Source of the DNA: WHSW01 sp963705955
Lineage (GTDB): Bacteria; Actinomycetota; Thermoleophilia; Solirubrobacterales; 70-9
Length of the DNA stretch: 64,000 nt
Direction of reading: 5' to 3'
NCBI GenBank assembly: GCA_963705955.1
Contig: CAVPLH010000005.1
Span: 62,001 to 126,000, forward strand
Numbering within the stretch: the first letter of the stretch is position 1; each line of letters starts with the position of its first letter. Both the position numbers and the translations under genes were made by a program. Below are positions 52,976-63,592 of the stretch, in pieces. A model generated the notes under the pieces. It did no database searches, had not been told where the DNA came from, and saw only the letters and a list, made by a program, of their open reading frames with translations.

Positions 52976-54325
52976 ATGGCGCGCCGCGCACGAGTTTGGC
53001 TCTGGCTGATCATCGCCGCGTCGCTCGCGCTGTTCGCGGGCGGCGCCGGCGCGCAGTCATCGGACACCGTGCCGTCGATCGAGTTCTCGAGCACCGTGGA
53101 CCCGGCGAGCGCGCAGTGGATCGGCTCAGCGCTCGACGACGCGGCGAACGACGATGCGCCACTCGCGATCATCCGGCTCGACACCCCTGGCGGCCTCGAT
53201 GACTCGATGCGCGAGATCGTCAAGGACATCCTCGGCGCCCCGATGCCGGTCGTCGTCTACGTCTCACCGGATGGCGCTCGGGCCGCGTCGGCGGGGGCGT
53301 TCATCACCGAGGCAGCGGATGTCGCGGCGATGGCGCCGCAGACGAACATCGGCTCGGCGAGCGCCGTCACCTCGACCGGGGGCGACATCGGCGGCACCCT
53401 CGGCCGGAAGATCGAGAACGACGCCTCCGCCTTCATCCGCGCCCTGGCGACGAGCCACGGGCGCGATGGCGCCCTGCCGGAGAGGATGGTCACCGACGCG
53501 GCCAACGTGACCGCCGACGAGGCGCTACGGGCCGGCGCGATCGATGTCGTGGCGGCGAACCAGACCGAGCTGCTCACGAAGCTCGACGGCTTCCAGGTTC
53601 GGGGGCCGAAGGCTCAGACTCTGCACACCGCCGGGTTGCAGATCTCCGAGCGCGACACGCCGCTCCAGTACCAGCTGCTCGGGATCCTCGTCAACCCGAA
53701 CATCGCCTACCTGCTGTTGCTGGTCGGAATCGTCGGGATCGCGATCGAGCTGTTCAGCCCCGGCCTCTTCATCCCGGGGACCCTCGGCGTCATCGCGCTG
53801 CTGCTCGGCGCCTACGGCACCGCCCAGCTGCCGGTGACCGCGGTCGGGATCGCGCTCCTGGTCGCCGGCCTGGTGATGCTGATCGCCGAGGCCCACCTGC
53901 CGACACACGGCATACTCGGCGCCATAGGAGTGATCGCATTGGCCCTCTCGGGGCTTCTCTTATTCAACACACACTCGACCGCGGTCGAGGTCTCGCCGCC
54001 GCTCGTGATCGTGATCGCGCTGCTGCTCGGCGGCGGGCTCGCGTTCGCGGTCCGCAAGGTCGTCGAGGCACGGCGCAGACCGGTGAAGACCGGCCATGAG
54101 GAGCTCGTCGGCGCGACCGGCGAGGTGCGGGCGACGCTCTACCCGGTCGGCCAGGTGTTCGTCGACGGCGCGCTCTGGCGCGCGCGTTTCGCCGACGACG
54201 TCCCCGAGGCCGACACCGAGCGGGGCCGTGAGCGCGGCGCTAGAGTGCGAGTCGAGGCGGTCGAGGGGCTGACGCTCCGCGTCCGGCCGCTGTCCGAAGC
54301 CGAGCCCGAGGAAGGAGCCCGCTAG
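52976..54325 (+). CDS. nfeD: NfeD-family membrane serine protease
   Basis: Full-length NfeD of 449 residues: signal peptide (ending AGGAGAQ), a ClpP-class protease domain, about five membrane helices and a C-terminal OB-fold soluble domain. The nucleophile serine is in ARAASAGAFITEAAD, and the lysine in SMREIVKDIL or the following strand completes the dyad. The OB domain is LVGATGEVRATLYPVGQVFVDG. NfeD proteins work with stomatin-type partners; here the TAG stop overlaps the slipin GTG by one base, so the partner is encoded next. Confidence 0.92.
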   Translation: MARRARVWLWLIIAASLALFAGGAGAQSSDTVPSIEFSSTVDPASAQWIGSALDDAANDDAPLAIIRLDTPGGLDDSMREIVKDILGAPMPVVVYVSPDGARAASAGAFITEAADVAAMAPQTNIGSASAVTSTGGDIGGTLGRKIENDASAFIRALATSHGRDGALPERMVTDAANVTADEALRAGAIDVVAANQTELLTKLDGFQVRGPKAQTLHTAGLQISERDTPLQYQLLGILVNPNIAYLLLLVGIVGIAIELFSPGLFIPGTLGVIALLLGAYGTAQLPVTAVGIALLVAGLVMLIAEAHLPTHGILGAIGVIALALSGLLLFNTHSTAVEVSPPLVIVIALLLGGGLAFAVRKVVEARRRPVKTGHEELVGATGEVRATLYPVGQVFVDGALWRARFADDVPEADTERGRERGARVRVEAVEGLTLRVRPLSEAEPEEGAR

Positions 54326-55137
54326 TGGGAGTCGCCATCGCCGTGGTCGCGGTCGTCGCGATCCTGATCCTGATCATCCTCGCCGCCTCGATCCGGATCC
54401 TGCGCGAGTACGAGCGCGGGGTGATCTTCCGGCTCGGTCGCCTGATCGCCCAGAAGGGGCCCGGCCTGATCCTGCTGATCCCGTTCATCGACCAGATGGT
54501 CCGGATCGACCTGCGGACGATCACCCTCAACGTCCCTCCGCAGGAGGTGATCACGAAGGACAACGTGACCGTGCGGGTGAACGCGGTCGCCTACTTCCGG
54601 GTGATCGACCCGAACAAGGCGGTCACGGAGGTCGAGAACTTCCTCCTCGCGACGTCGCAGATCGCTCAGACGACGCTCCGCTCGGTGCTCGGTAAGGCTG
54701 AGCTGGACGCGCTGCTCTCGGAGCGCGAGCGCCTCAACGTCGAGCTCCAGCAGATCATCGACGAGCAGACCGAGCCCTGGGGGATCAAGGTCTCGACGGT
54801 CGAGGTCAAGGACGTCGAGCTGCCGGCGGACATGCAGCGGGCGATGTCGCGCCAGGCGGAGGCGGAGCGCGAACGGCGCGCGAAGATCATCGCCGCCGAC
54901 GGCGAGTTCCAGGCCGCCGAGAAGCTCTCGCAGGCGGCGAACATCATCAGCGTGAACCCGGCCACGCTGCAGCTTCGCTACCTGCAGACCCTGGTCGAGA
55001 TCGGCGTCAACAACAGCTCGACGATCGTCTTCCCGCTGCCGTTGGACCTGCTCAAGCCGCTGATCGAGCCGGACGCCGCGCCCAGCGTGCCGGCCGCGCG
55101 GTCGCCGTCCGCGCACCCGCCGCCGCCCGAGTCCTGA
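54325..55137 (+). CDS. Slipin / stomatin-like SPFH protein
   Basis: SPFH-domain membrane protein of 270 residues with an N-terminal helix (VAVVAILILIILAASI). Stomatin landmarks are ILREYERGVIFRLGR, GPGLILLIPFID and MVRIDLRTITLNVPPQEVITKDNVTV. A helical coiled segment rich in arginine and glutamate (RQAEAERERRAKIIAADGE) follows. It oligomerises at the membrane and is the usual substrate or scaffold of NfeD, with which it is translationally coupled. The proline-rich tail is not conserved. Confidence 0.93.
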   Translation: MGVAIAVVAVVAILILIILAASIRILREYERGVIFRLGRLIAQKGPGLILLIPFIDQMVRIDLRTITLNVPPQEVITKDNVTVRVNAVAYFRVIDPNKAVTEVENFLLATSQIAQTTLRSVLGKAELDALLSERERLNVELQQIIDEQTEPWGIKVSTVEVKDVELPADMQRAMSRQAEAERERRAKIIAADGEFQAAEKLSQAANIISVNPATLQLRYLQTLVEIGVNNSSTIVFPLPLDLLKPLIEPDAAPSVPAARSPSAHPPPPES

Positions 55138-55162
55138 GCGCCGCGCGACACCCGAGGCACCG

Positions 55163-56206
55163 GTGAGCTCGCCGGAGATCCGCATCGATCAGCTCACCGG
55201 GCTGAGGACGATCCTCGCCCCGGGCCGCGCCGAGCGTCCCGACGCCTTCGACCCGACCCCGCCGGAGCCGCGTCCGGACGCGGTCGCGAGCTGCCCGTTC
55301 TGCGAGGGCCGCGAGCAGCGGACGCCCCCCGAGGTGTGGGCGAACCGGCCCGGTGGCGGGGAGCCCGATACGCCGGGATGGCTGCAGCGCTCGGTGCCGA
55401 ATCTGTATCCGGTCATCGCGGCCCAGGATCGGGGGCCGGCGCAGGTCGAGACCGGGCTCGCGAGCTCGATCGATCCGCTCCAGGCTTCGACCAGGCTCGC
55501 CGAGCCGAACCTGTTTCGATCCCAGGCGGCGACCGGCTCGCACGAGGTGATCGTCAGCGCCCCCGAGCACGCGACCTCGCTCTCGCAGCTGTCCGCCGAG
55601 CGCCTCACCGGGGCGGTTGCGGCCTGGAGGGAACGGATGCGGGCGCTCGAGCACGCCGCGTACCTGCACCTGATCGTCAACGAGGGCCCGGATGCCGGCG
55701 CCTCGCTCGAGCACACCCACGCGCAGCTCTACGCGCTCGACTTCGTCCCGGCCGAGGTCGCCCGCGAGCGCGAGCGGTCGACCGCGTTCTGGGAACGGAC
55801 TATGGGCGCGCATCTGCTCGAGGACGTGGCGACCGAGGAGGTGAGGCGGCGCGAGCGGCTGGTCGCGGTCGACGACGAATCGATCCTCGTCTGCCCGTGG
55901 TCCTCGCGCTCGCCGTTCGAGCTCCGGGTGATCCCGCGGGTCCCCGCGCCCCGCTTCGAGCACGGCGAGGGTGGGGCCGAGATGATCGCGACCGCGCTCC
56001 GCGCCCTCGCCGGGGCGCTCGGAGCGGTCCCGCAGCTCAACCTGTGGGTGCGGACGGCGCCGCGGGGGGCCGAGGAGTTCTGCTGGCACGTCGACATCGT
56101 CCCCCGGCTCACCACCAGGGCCGGGTTCGAGCTCGGCACGGGGGTCGAGATCAACGTCTATGAGCCCGAGCGTGCGGCGTCGGACCTCCGTGCCGCGCTC
56201 GGCTGA
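55163..56206 (+). CDS. Galactose-1-phosphate uridylyltransferase-like protein
   Basis: GalT-family nucleotidyltransferase of 347 residues. A zinc-type CPFC occurs at residue 44; the second-half catalytic region is EHTHAQLYAL, where GalT normally has HPHGQ. LHLIVNEGPDAGASLEHTHAQ and the late EEFCWHVDIVPR support the HIT-superfamily fold. The threonine in place of proline, and absence of galactokinase or epimerase nearby, point to a related enzyme such as an ADP-sugar or other NDP-sugar phosphorylase. GTG start. Coupled by TGATG to the PAP2 gene downstream. Confidence 0.78.
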   Translation: MSSPEIRIDQLTGLRTILAPGRAERPDAFDPTPPEPRPDAVASCPFCEGREQRTPPEVWANRPGGGEPDTPGWLQRSVPNLYPVIAAQDRGPAQVETGLASSIDPLQASTRLAEPNLFRSQAATGSHEVIVSAPEHATSLSQLSAERLTGAVAAWRERMRALEHAAYLHLIVNEGPDAGASLEHTHAQLYALDFVPAEVARERERSTAFWERTMGAHLLEDVATEEVRRRERLVAVDDESILVCPWSSRSPFELRVIPRVPAPRFEHGEGGAEMIATALRALAGALGAVPQLNLWVRTAPRGAEEFCWHVDIVPRLTTRAGFELGTGVEINVYEPERAASDLRAALG

Positions 56207-57099
56207 TGGTCGCGGCGTCACACCGCGAACGCGCCCTGCCGCTGCTGGTGCTCGCCGGCGCCTGCGCGGTCGCCTTCTGCGTCCTCTATCTGATCTTCGT
56301 CCGTACCGGCCACGGCCAGCGGATCGACGAGGCGGCGTTCCAGGGGCGCGGCGTGGCGGACGAAGGCCAGCCGGCGGCGAATCGGCTCCTCAACACGATC
56401 AGCATCGCGTCCCTCGTGATCGCGACCGTGGTCCTCGTCGGTCAGGCGCTGATCCGGCATCGCGCCGACCTCTCGCTCGTGGCGGCCGGCGTGATCGCGG
56501 GCTCGGTGATCAGCGCCGAGCTGCTCAAGGACTTCCTCTCCCGGCCCATCCTCTACGCGGGCCCGTTGCCGACCGCGAGCTTCCCCAGCGGTCACACCGC
56601 GATCGCCTTCAGCGTCGGGGTCGCGGCGATCCTCGTCGTGCCGGCGCGGCTTCGCAACTGGGCGGCGCTCGCTGCTGTCCTCTACGGGTCCGGGATCGGG
56701 ATCGCCACGGTCGCCGCCGGCTGGCACCGGCCGAGCGACGCGGCGGCGTCGCTGCTCCTGGTCACGGCGTGGGCCGCCGCGGTCGTCGCGCTCTCCGATC
56801 GGGCTGCCGCCGCGGCGCGCTCCAGCGCCGACCCGCCGACCGGCGAGTGGCCGCGGCCGGCGGTCTCGCGCCGCTACCTGCTCGCCGGTGCAGCCCTGCT
56901 CGGTGCCGGATACCTCGGAGCGATCGCGATCGCCTTCGCGAGGCAGGCCGGGGCGATCGACTGGACCCTCGGCAACGCGGCTTTCTTCGCCTCCTGCGCC
57001 GCGATCCTGGCGCTCGCCGCGATCCTCGTCGCCGCCCTGCTGGCGGCGTTGCGAGTCGGGTCGCGCGAGCTCGGCGAGCCTGCCGTCGTGCCCCGCTAG
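56206..57099 (+). CDS. PAP2-family membrane phosphatase
   Basis: A second phosphatidic-acid-phosphatase-type protein, 297 residues, with eight or so hydrophobic segments. The core is KDFLSRPILYAGP (first motif weak), ASFPSGHTAIAFSVG and ATVAAGWHRPSDAAAS, so the catalytic histidines are present. After residue 205 an extra membrane domain (RRYLLAGAALLGAGYLG, then two helices) extends it beyond typical length. Substrate is likely a lipid or polyprenyl phosphate. The ATG overlaps the GalT-like stop. Confidence 0.82.
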   Translation: MVAASHRERALPLLVLAGACAVAFCVLYLIFVRTGHGQRIDEAAFQGRGVADEGQPAANRLLNTISIASLVIATVVLVGQALIRHRADLSLVAAGVIAGSVISAELLKDFLSRPILYAGPLPTASFPSGHTAIAFSVGVAAILVVPARLRNWAALAAVLYGSGIGIATVAAGWHRPSDAAASLLLVTAWAAAVVALSDRAAAAARSSADPPTGEWPRPAVSRRYLLAGAALLGAGYLGAIAIAFARQAGAIDWTLGNAAFFASCAAILALAAILVAALLAALRVGSRELGEPAVVPR

Positions 57100-57136
57100 G
57101 CTGCGCCGTCGGCGTCACGAACTCGAGGAGGCATCG

Positions 57137-57860
57137 ATGTCAGTCGCTCAGGGGCTGAGCGCAGTTCAAGGAGACCGAGGGCGGGGAGGCGTTTCGGCTT
57201 CAGAACTCGAAGCTGCTCAAGGTCGAGCTCGCCGGCGAGGAGGTCCAGACCAAGCTCGGCTCGATGGTCGCCTATCAGGGCGACGTCCGGTTCGAGCACG
57301 CGGGCTCCGGCGGGCTGTCGCGGATGATCAAGAAGGCGGTCACCAACGAGGGCACCGAGTTGATGAAGATCGCCGGCAGCGGCGAGGTCTTCCTCGCCGA
57401 CGCTGCCCAGGACATCCAGCTGCTGCGGCTCGACGACGAGCGGATCACCGCCAACGGACCGCACGTGCTCGCCTTCGAGTCCGGGATCGATTGGGACATC
57501 AAGCGGGTCGAGGGCGCCTCGGGAGCGCTCGCCGGCGGGCTCTACAACGTGGAGCTCTCGGGCACCGGCAACGTCGCCCTCGTCTCCGACGGGCCGCCGG
57601 TCCTGATCGAGATCGACGGCGACGACACCTTCGCCGACCCGCAGGCCGCGATCACATGGTCGGAGGGCGTCGTGAGCACGGTGAAGACCGACGTCAACAT
57701 GAAGACCTTCATCGGCAAGGGCTCGGGCGAGACGATCCAGCTCTCCTTCTCGGGCAAGGGGTGGCTGCTGATCCAGCCCTCCGAAGGGCGGGTCGCCGCG
57801 GCCGGCGGCAGCGCGGGCGGCGCCGCCGGAGCGCTCGGCAACCTGCTCGGGGGGCGCTAG
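57137..57860 (+). CDS. AIM24-family protein, frameshifted near the 5' end
   Basis: AIM24/TIGR00266-like protein of about 240 residues, a beta-rich fold of unknown bacterial function. The ATG with GAGGAG upstream starts MSVAQGLS, then one extra base (57161 G) puts the following FKETEGGEAFRLQNSKLLKVEL and MVAYQGDVRFEHAG into another frame. The rest runs intact to a glycine/alanine-rich end. The strong ribosome site and immediate homology on both sides make the single-base disruption clear. It stands alone, 37 bases after the PAP2 gene. Confidence 0.82.
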
Positions 57861-57876
57861 TCGGGGCGCGTACCGG

Positions 57877-57882
57877 TACGCT
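57877..57882 (+). promoter_or_regulatory. -10 box of the 57891 gene (leaderless)
   Basis: TACGCT ends eight bases before the GTG at 57891. Confidence 0.4.
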
Positions 57883-57890
57883 GGCGCGCC

Positions 57891-58586
57891 GTGCCGCCGA
57901 ACCGACGCCCCTTCCCCCGATATATCGCCGACGCCTCGGCCGAGGGCCGGCCGTACGGACGCTGGGAGGATCGCCTGCGCGACGAGTTCGCGAGCGCCTC
58001 CGAGCCGCTCGCGGACGAGGCCGGCTCGGCGCTCGACCCGGAATCGATCCGCTGGTTTCCCGATCGGAGCTGGGGCGGTCGTACGTATGTCCCGGCCAGC
58101 GGTCGGGCGACGGAGGTGACCGTGGACGAGGACGGCGAGGAGACGGTCGCCGAGTACTACGGCTGGGTCTCCTTCGCCGCGGGAAGCGCCGACGAGGGGC
58201 CGGCGGACCTGTTCGCGAAGGTCGATTTCACCGACGTGACCGCAGACGACAACCCGGATTGGCGGATCGACCTCAACGATGACGTGATCGGCCGCTGGAG
58301 CACCGACGGGGGCCGCGGCGGCGACGTGACCCTGATCTGGGGACTGCCGCTGATCCGCGGAGCGGTTGCGGCGACGGCGGAGCTCGACGGCGAGTCGCTC
58401 GATCAGGCGCCGATCGTCGACGGACGCTTCACCCTGATCGCGGTCGACGCGGTCGCCGGCTTCGGCGACGACCTCTACCTCGAGATCAAGCTCTTCAACC
58501 GCAGCGTCCGCGAGATCGCTTCGGAGAGCCTCTACGCGGAGGCCGGCGCCGAAGATGAGGACGATGGAGACGGCGCCACCGCGTAG
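57891..58586 (+). CDS. Uncharacterised acidic soluble protein
   Basis: Not recognised. The 231-residue protein has no signal or membrane helix. It opens with a proline/arginine stretch (PPNRRPFPRYIADA), has aromatic-rich IRWFPDRSWGGRTYVP and YYGWVSFA segments, repeated aspartate-rich turns (FTDVTADDNPDWRIDLNDD) and an acidic end. The even spacing of beta-strand-like segments suggests a beta-sandwich. It overlaps the CapA-family gene by 32 bases at the 3' end. Confidence 0.65.
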   Translation: MPPNRRPFPRYIADASAEGRPYGRWEDRLRDEFASASEPLADEAGSALDPESIRWFPDRSWGGRTYVPASGRATEVTVDEDGEETVAEYYGWVSFAAGSADEGPADLFAKVDFTDVTADDNPDWRIDLNDDVIGRWSTDGGRGGDVTLIWGLPLIRGAVAATAELDGESLDQAPIVDGRFTLIAVDAVAGFGDDLYLEIKLFNRSVREIASESLYAEAGAEDEDDGDGATA

Positions 58587-59760
58587 GCGGGTGCTCGCCG
58601 CAGCGTTCGCGATCCTCGCGATCGCCGGTGCGGCGATCGCGGTCTGGCTCGTCGTGATCAAGGAGGACGGTGGCGGCGCCGAAGCCCGCAGCCGAGCGGA
58701 CCGGCCGGCGGCCGGCGGGAACGGGTCGACGCCGGCGTCCGATCGCGCGGCGAAGCCGAAGGCCGTCCACTTCACCGTCTCGGCGAGCGGCGACCTGCTG
58801 ATGCACCAACCGCTGCTCGACCGCGCGCTCGCCAACGGCGGCGGCCGGCAGTACGACTTCTCCCCCTTCTTCACCGCGATCCAGCCCTACATCGCAAAGG
58901 TCGACCTCGGGCTCTGTCACGTAGAGACGCCGATGGGCCCGGGTCCGCCCTCCTCCTATCCGATCTTCAACACCCCGACCGGCCTCGCCGCCTCGATCCA
59001 TCGCAGCGGCTGGGACGCCTGCGACACCGCGTCGAACCACTCGGTCGACCAGGGACAGGCGGGAATCGACGGGACGGTGAAGGCGCTCCACAAGCGAGAC
59101 GTCGAGCACACGGGCTCGTTCGCCTCCCGCCGAGCGAACGGCCGGCCGACGATCCTCAACGTCCACGGGGTGAAGATCGGCTTCGTCGCCTACACCGATG
59201 CCACCAACGGGATCCCGGCGCCGCATCCGTGGTCGCTGAACGAGTACGCGGCCGCAGATCCGAAGGCGGGCGCGAAGGCGATCATCAAGGACGCGCGCAA
59301 GGCGCGCGACGCCGGAGCCGAGGCGGTGATCGCGCAGCTGCACTGGGGCGACGAGAACTCCCAGACCCCGAACTCCTCGCAGCTCGCGGTCGCCAGGAAG
59401 CTGACCGGCGCGAGGGTGATCACGGGGATCGTCGGCCAGGGCCCGCACGTGGTGCAGCCGATCGAGCGCATCAACGGCAAGTTCGTCGTCTTCAGCGAGG
59501 GCAACCTGGTCTCCAACCAGTCCGCCTCGGCCGGGCTGCCGACCGAGACCGAGGACGGGCTGATCGCGCTGCTGCGCTTCAAGGCGCAGGGCGACCGGGT
59601 GACGGTCCGACGCGTCCAGTACGCGCCCACCTGGGTCCGCCTCGGCGACTACAAGGTGCTGCCCGCCAAGCCGTCAGCCAACGCCGCGGCGCTGCGGGCG
59701 TCCTACCGGCGCACGGTTGCGGTTGCCGGCTCCGGCGACGGCATCGAGCCCGCCTACTGA
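58555..59760 (+). CDS. CapA/PgsA-family metallophosphatase-like protein
   Basis: Membrane-anchored CapA-family protein of 401 residues. An N-terminal helix (VLAAAFAILAIAGAAIAVWLVVI) and a low-complexity linker precede the domain starting FTVSASGDLLMHQPL. Conserved blocks: HVETPMGP, DTASNHSVDQGQAGIDGT, GFVAYTDATNG, AVIAQLHWGDENSQTPNSSQ, GIVGQGPHVVQPIE and FVVFSEGNLVSNQ. In Bacillus CapA helps make or export poly-gamma-glutamate; many relatives are orphan calcineurin-like enzymes. No capB or capC is nearby, so that role is unproven. ATG 58564 is an alternative start. Confidence 0.85.
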   Translation: MRTMETAPPRRRVLAAAFAILAIAGAAIAVWLVVIKEDGGGAEARSRADRPAAGGNGSTPASDRAAKPKAVHFTVSASGDLLMHQPLLDRALANGGGRQYDFSPFFTAIQPYIAKVDLGLCHVETPMGPGPPSSYPIFNTPTGLAASIHRSGWDACDTASNHSVDQGQAGIDGTVKALHKRDVEHTGSFASRRANGRPTILNVHGVKIGFVAYTDATNGIPAPHPWSLNEYAAADPKAGAKAIIKDARKARDAGAEAVIAQLHWGDENSQTPNSSQLAVARKLTGARVITGIVGQGPHVVQPIERINGKFVVFSEGNLVSNQSASAGLPTETEDGLIALLRFKAQGDRVTVRRVQYAPTWVRLGDYKVLPAKPSANAAALRASYRRTVAVAGSGDGIEPAY

Positions 59761-59791
59761 CGGTGGCTATGCTCGCGCGAAGGCGAGTGCG

Positions 59792-61332
59792 TTGACGGGA
59801 GTTGCCACGATCGAGCTTGGGCCGCGGGGAGTGGCGGCAGAGGACGTGATCGCGGTCGCCCGCGAGGGAGCATCGGCCCGGCTCACCGATCAGGCGCGTG
59901 CCGCGATGCTCGAGACGGCGGCGGTGGTCGAGCGCCTCGCCGACTCCGAGCAGCCCGCCTACGGGGTCTCGACCGGATTCGGGTCGCTCGCACAGACGAC
60001 GATCCCGAGCGAGCGCCGGACCGAGCTCCAGCGGGCGCTGATCCGCTCGCACGCCGCCGGGATGGGACCGCCGGTGGAGCGCGAGGTCGTCCGCGCGATG
60101 CTCTTCCTGCGCGCCCGATCGCTGGCGATGGGCCGCTCGGGGGCGCGGCCGGTGCTCGCCGAGACGATGCTGGCGATGCTCGACGCCGGGCTCGATCCCG
60201 TCGTCCCCGAGCACGGCTCGCTGGGCGCGAGCGGTGACCTGGCGCCGCTGGCGGCCTGCGCCCTGGCGTTGATCGGCGAGGGCGAGGTCTTCGACCGCGG
60301 CGGCGAACGGGTCGCGGCCGCCGACGCGCTCGCCGACGCCGGGATCGACCCGCCCGTGCTCGGGGCCAAGGAGGGCCTGGCGCTGATCAACGGCACCGAT
60401 GGGATCCTCGGCATGCTGGTCCTCGCGCTCGCCGACCTCAGCGGGCTGCTGGCGCTTGCCGACATCGCCGCAGCGGCCAGCACCGAGGCCCTGCTCGGCA
60501 CCGACCGCGCCTTCGCCGCCGACCTGATCGCGCTCCGCCCGCAGCCGGGTCAGGCCGACAGCGCCGCCAACCTGCGCCGCCTGCTCGAGGGCTCGGCGAT
60601 CGTCGCCAGCCATCGCGAGGACGATCCGCGCGTCCAGGACGCCTACTCGATCCGCTGCACGCCGCAGGTTCACGGCGCCGCCCGGGACGCCCACCGACAG
60701 GCGACCGATGCGGCGGCGGCCGAGCTCGTCTCCGCGATCGACAACCCGATGGTGCTACCGGACGGGCGGGTCGAGTCGTGCGGGAACTTCCACGGCGCGC
60801 CGCTCGGGATGGCCTGCGACTTCCTCGCGATTGCCGCGGCCGAGGTCGGCGCGATCGCCGAACGCCGCACCGACCGGCTGCTCGACCACAGTCGATCCCA
60901 CGGCCTGCCACCGTTCCTCGCCCCGGACGCCGGCGTCGACTCCGGGCTGATGATCTCTCACTACACCCAGGCGGCGATGGTCGCCGAGAATCGCCGTCTC
61001 GCGGCGCCGGCGAGCGTCGACTCGCTACCGACCAGCGCGATGCAGGAGGATCACGTCTCGATGGGATGGGCGGCGGCGCGCAAGCTGCGGACGGTGGTCG
61101 ACAACTTGAGGCGGATCCTCGCGGTCGAGCTCAATTGCGGCGCCCGCGGGCTCGAGCTCCGTGCTCCTCTGACGCCCGCTCGCGGGACGGCAGCCGCGGT
61201 CGCCGAGCTGCGCACCGTCGTCTCCGGAGCCGGCCCGGACCGCTGGCTGGCACCCGAGCTCGGGGCGGTCGAGGCGCTGCTGCGCTCCGGTGCCCTGCTG
61301 GCGGCGGTCGAGGACGAGATCGGGGAGCTGCT

Positions 61333-61336
<4 letters not shown>
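59792..61336 (+). CDS. hutH: Histidine ammonia-lyase
   Basis: Deaminates L-histidine to urocanate, first step of histidine degradation. It has 514 residues. The MIO cofactor tripeptide Ala146-Ser147-Gly148 lies in GSLGASGDLAPLA, and YGVSTGFGSL supplies the catalytic tyrosine. The later SAMQEDHVSMGWAAARKL is a histidase hallmark. TTG 59792 has GAAGGCGAG upstream; earlier in-frame codons lie inside the CapA gene. The stop overlaps hutU's GTG (GTGA). Confidence 0.94.
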
Positions 61337-63003
<1,667 letters not shown>

Positions 63004-63016
63004 GGGCCGGGCGACG

Positions 63017-63592
63017 ATGACCGTCCTCGAGATCATCGAAGTCGGCCACCCGACGCTCCGCCGGCGATCCCGCGAGCTCGCACCCGAGGAGCTCGCGGCG
63101 GCCCGGACACAGCGGCTGATCGACGACATGATCGAGACGATGCGAGCCGCCGGCGGGGCCGGGATCGCGGCCAACCAGGTCGGCGAGACGGTGCGGATCG
63201 CGGTCGCGGAGGTCGACCACAACCCGCGCTATCCGTACAAGCCGCCGATCCCGCTGACCGTGTTCGTCAACCCCGTGATCGAGCCGCTCGATTCCGAGAC
63301 CGTGCAGATCAACGAAGGGTGCCTCTCGGTCCCGAACCTGCGCGGCGAGCTCGCCCGCCACGTGAACGTCCGGGTGCGCTACCTGGACCGTGAGGGCGGC
63401 GCCCACGACGAGGTGAAGCGGGGCCTCACGGCCGGCACCTTCCAGCACGAGGTCGACCACCTCGACGGCGTCCTCTTCCTCGACCGCGTCACCGATCCGC
63501 GGACGTTGACCACCTGGGAGCAGTTCGAGCGCTTCGGCCGCGACGAGTTCGTCGAGCGGATCACCGCCTTCGCCGAGCGGGTCGGGTCGTGA
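63017..63592 (+). CDS. Peptide deformylase homologue in the hut operon
   Basis: Metal-dependent deformylase of 191 residues with all three family motifs: GAGIAANQVG, NEGCLSVP (metal cysteine) and TFQHEVDHLDGVLF (HEXXH). It is placed 13 bases after hutU and before hutF. Either it is the housekeeping def that drifted into the operon, or it removes formyl from N-formylglutamate, the product of HutF. HutG normally does that last step. No hutG lies in the visible part of the operon. The active-site motifs look canonical for peptide deformylase, so the substrate remains open. Confidence 0.88.
   Translation: MTVLEIIEVGHPTLRRRSRELAPEELAAARTQRLIDDMIETMRAAGGAGIAANQVGETVRIAVAEVDHNPRYPYKPPIPLTVFVNPVIEPLDSETVQINEGCLSVPNLRGELARHVNVRVRYLDREGGAHDEVKRGLTAGTFQHEVDHLDGVLFLDRVTDPRTLTTWEQFERFGRDEFVERITAFAERVGS

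Noticed and set aside
4097..57860. Programmed +1 frameshifting as the general explanation of the split genes
   Set aside because: The sites share no slippery heptamer, stop context or downstream structure, and one gene needs the opposite correction; sequence error fits better.
58555..59760. Poly-gamma-glutamate capsule locus around the CapA homologue
   Set aside because: No capB, capC or capE genes are nearby, and CapA-family proteins commonly occur alone.
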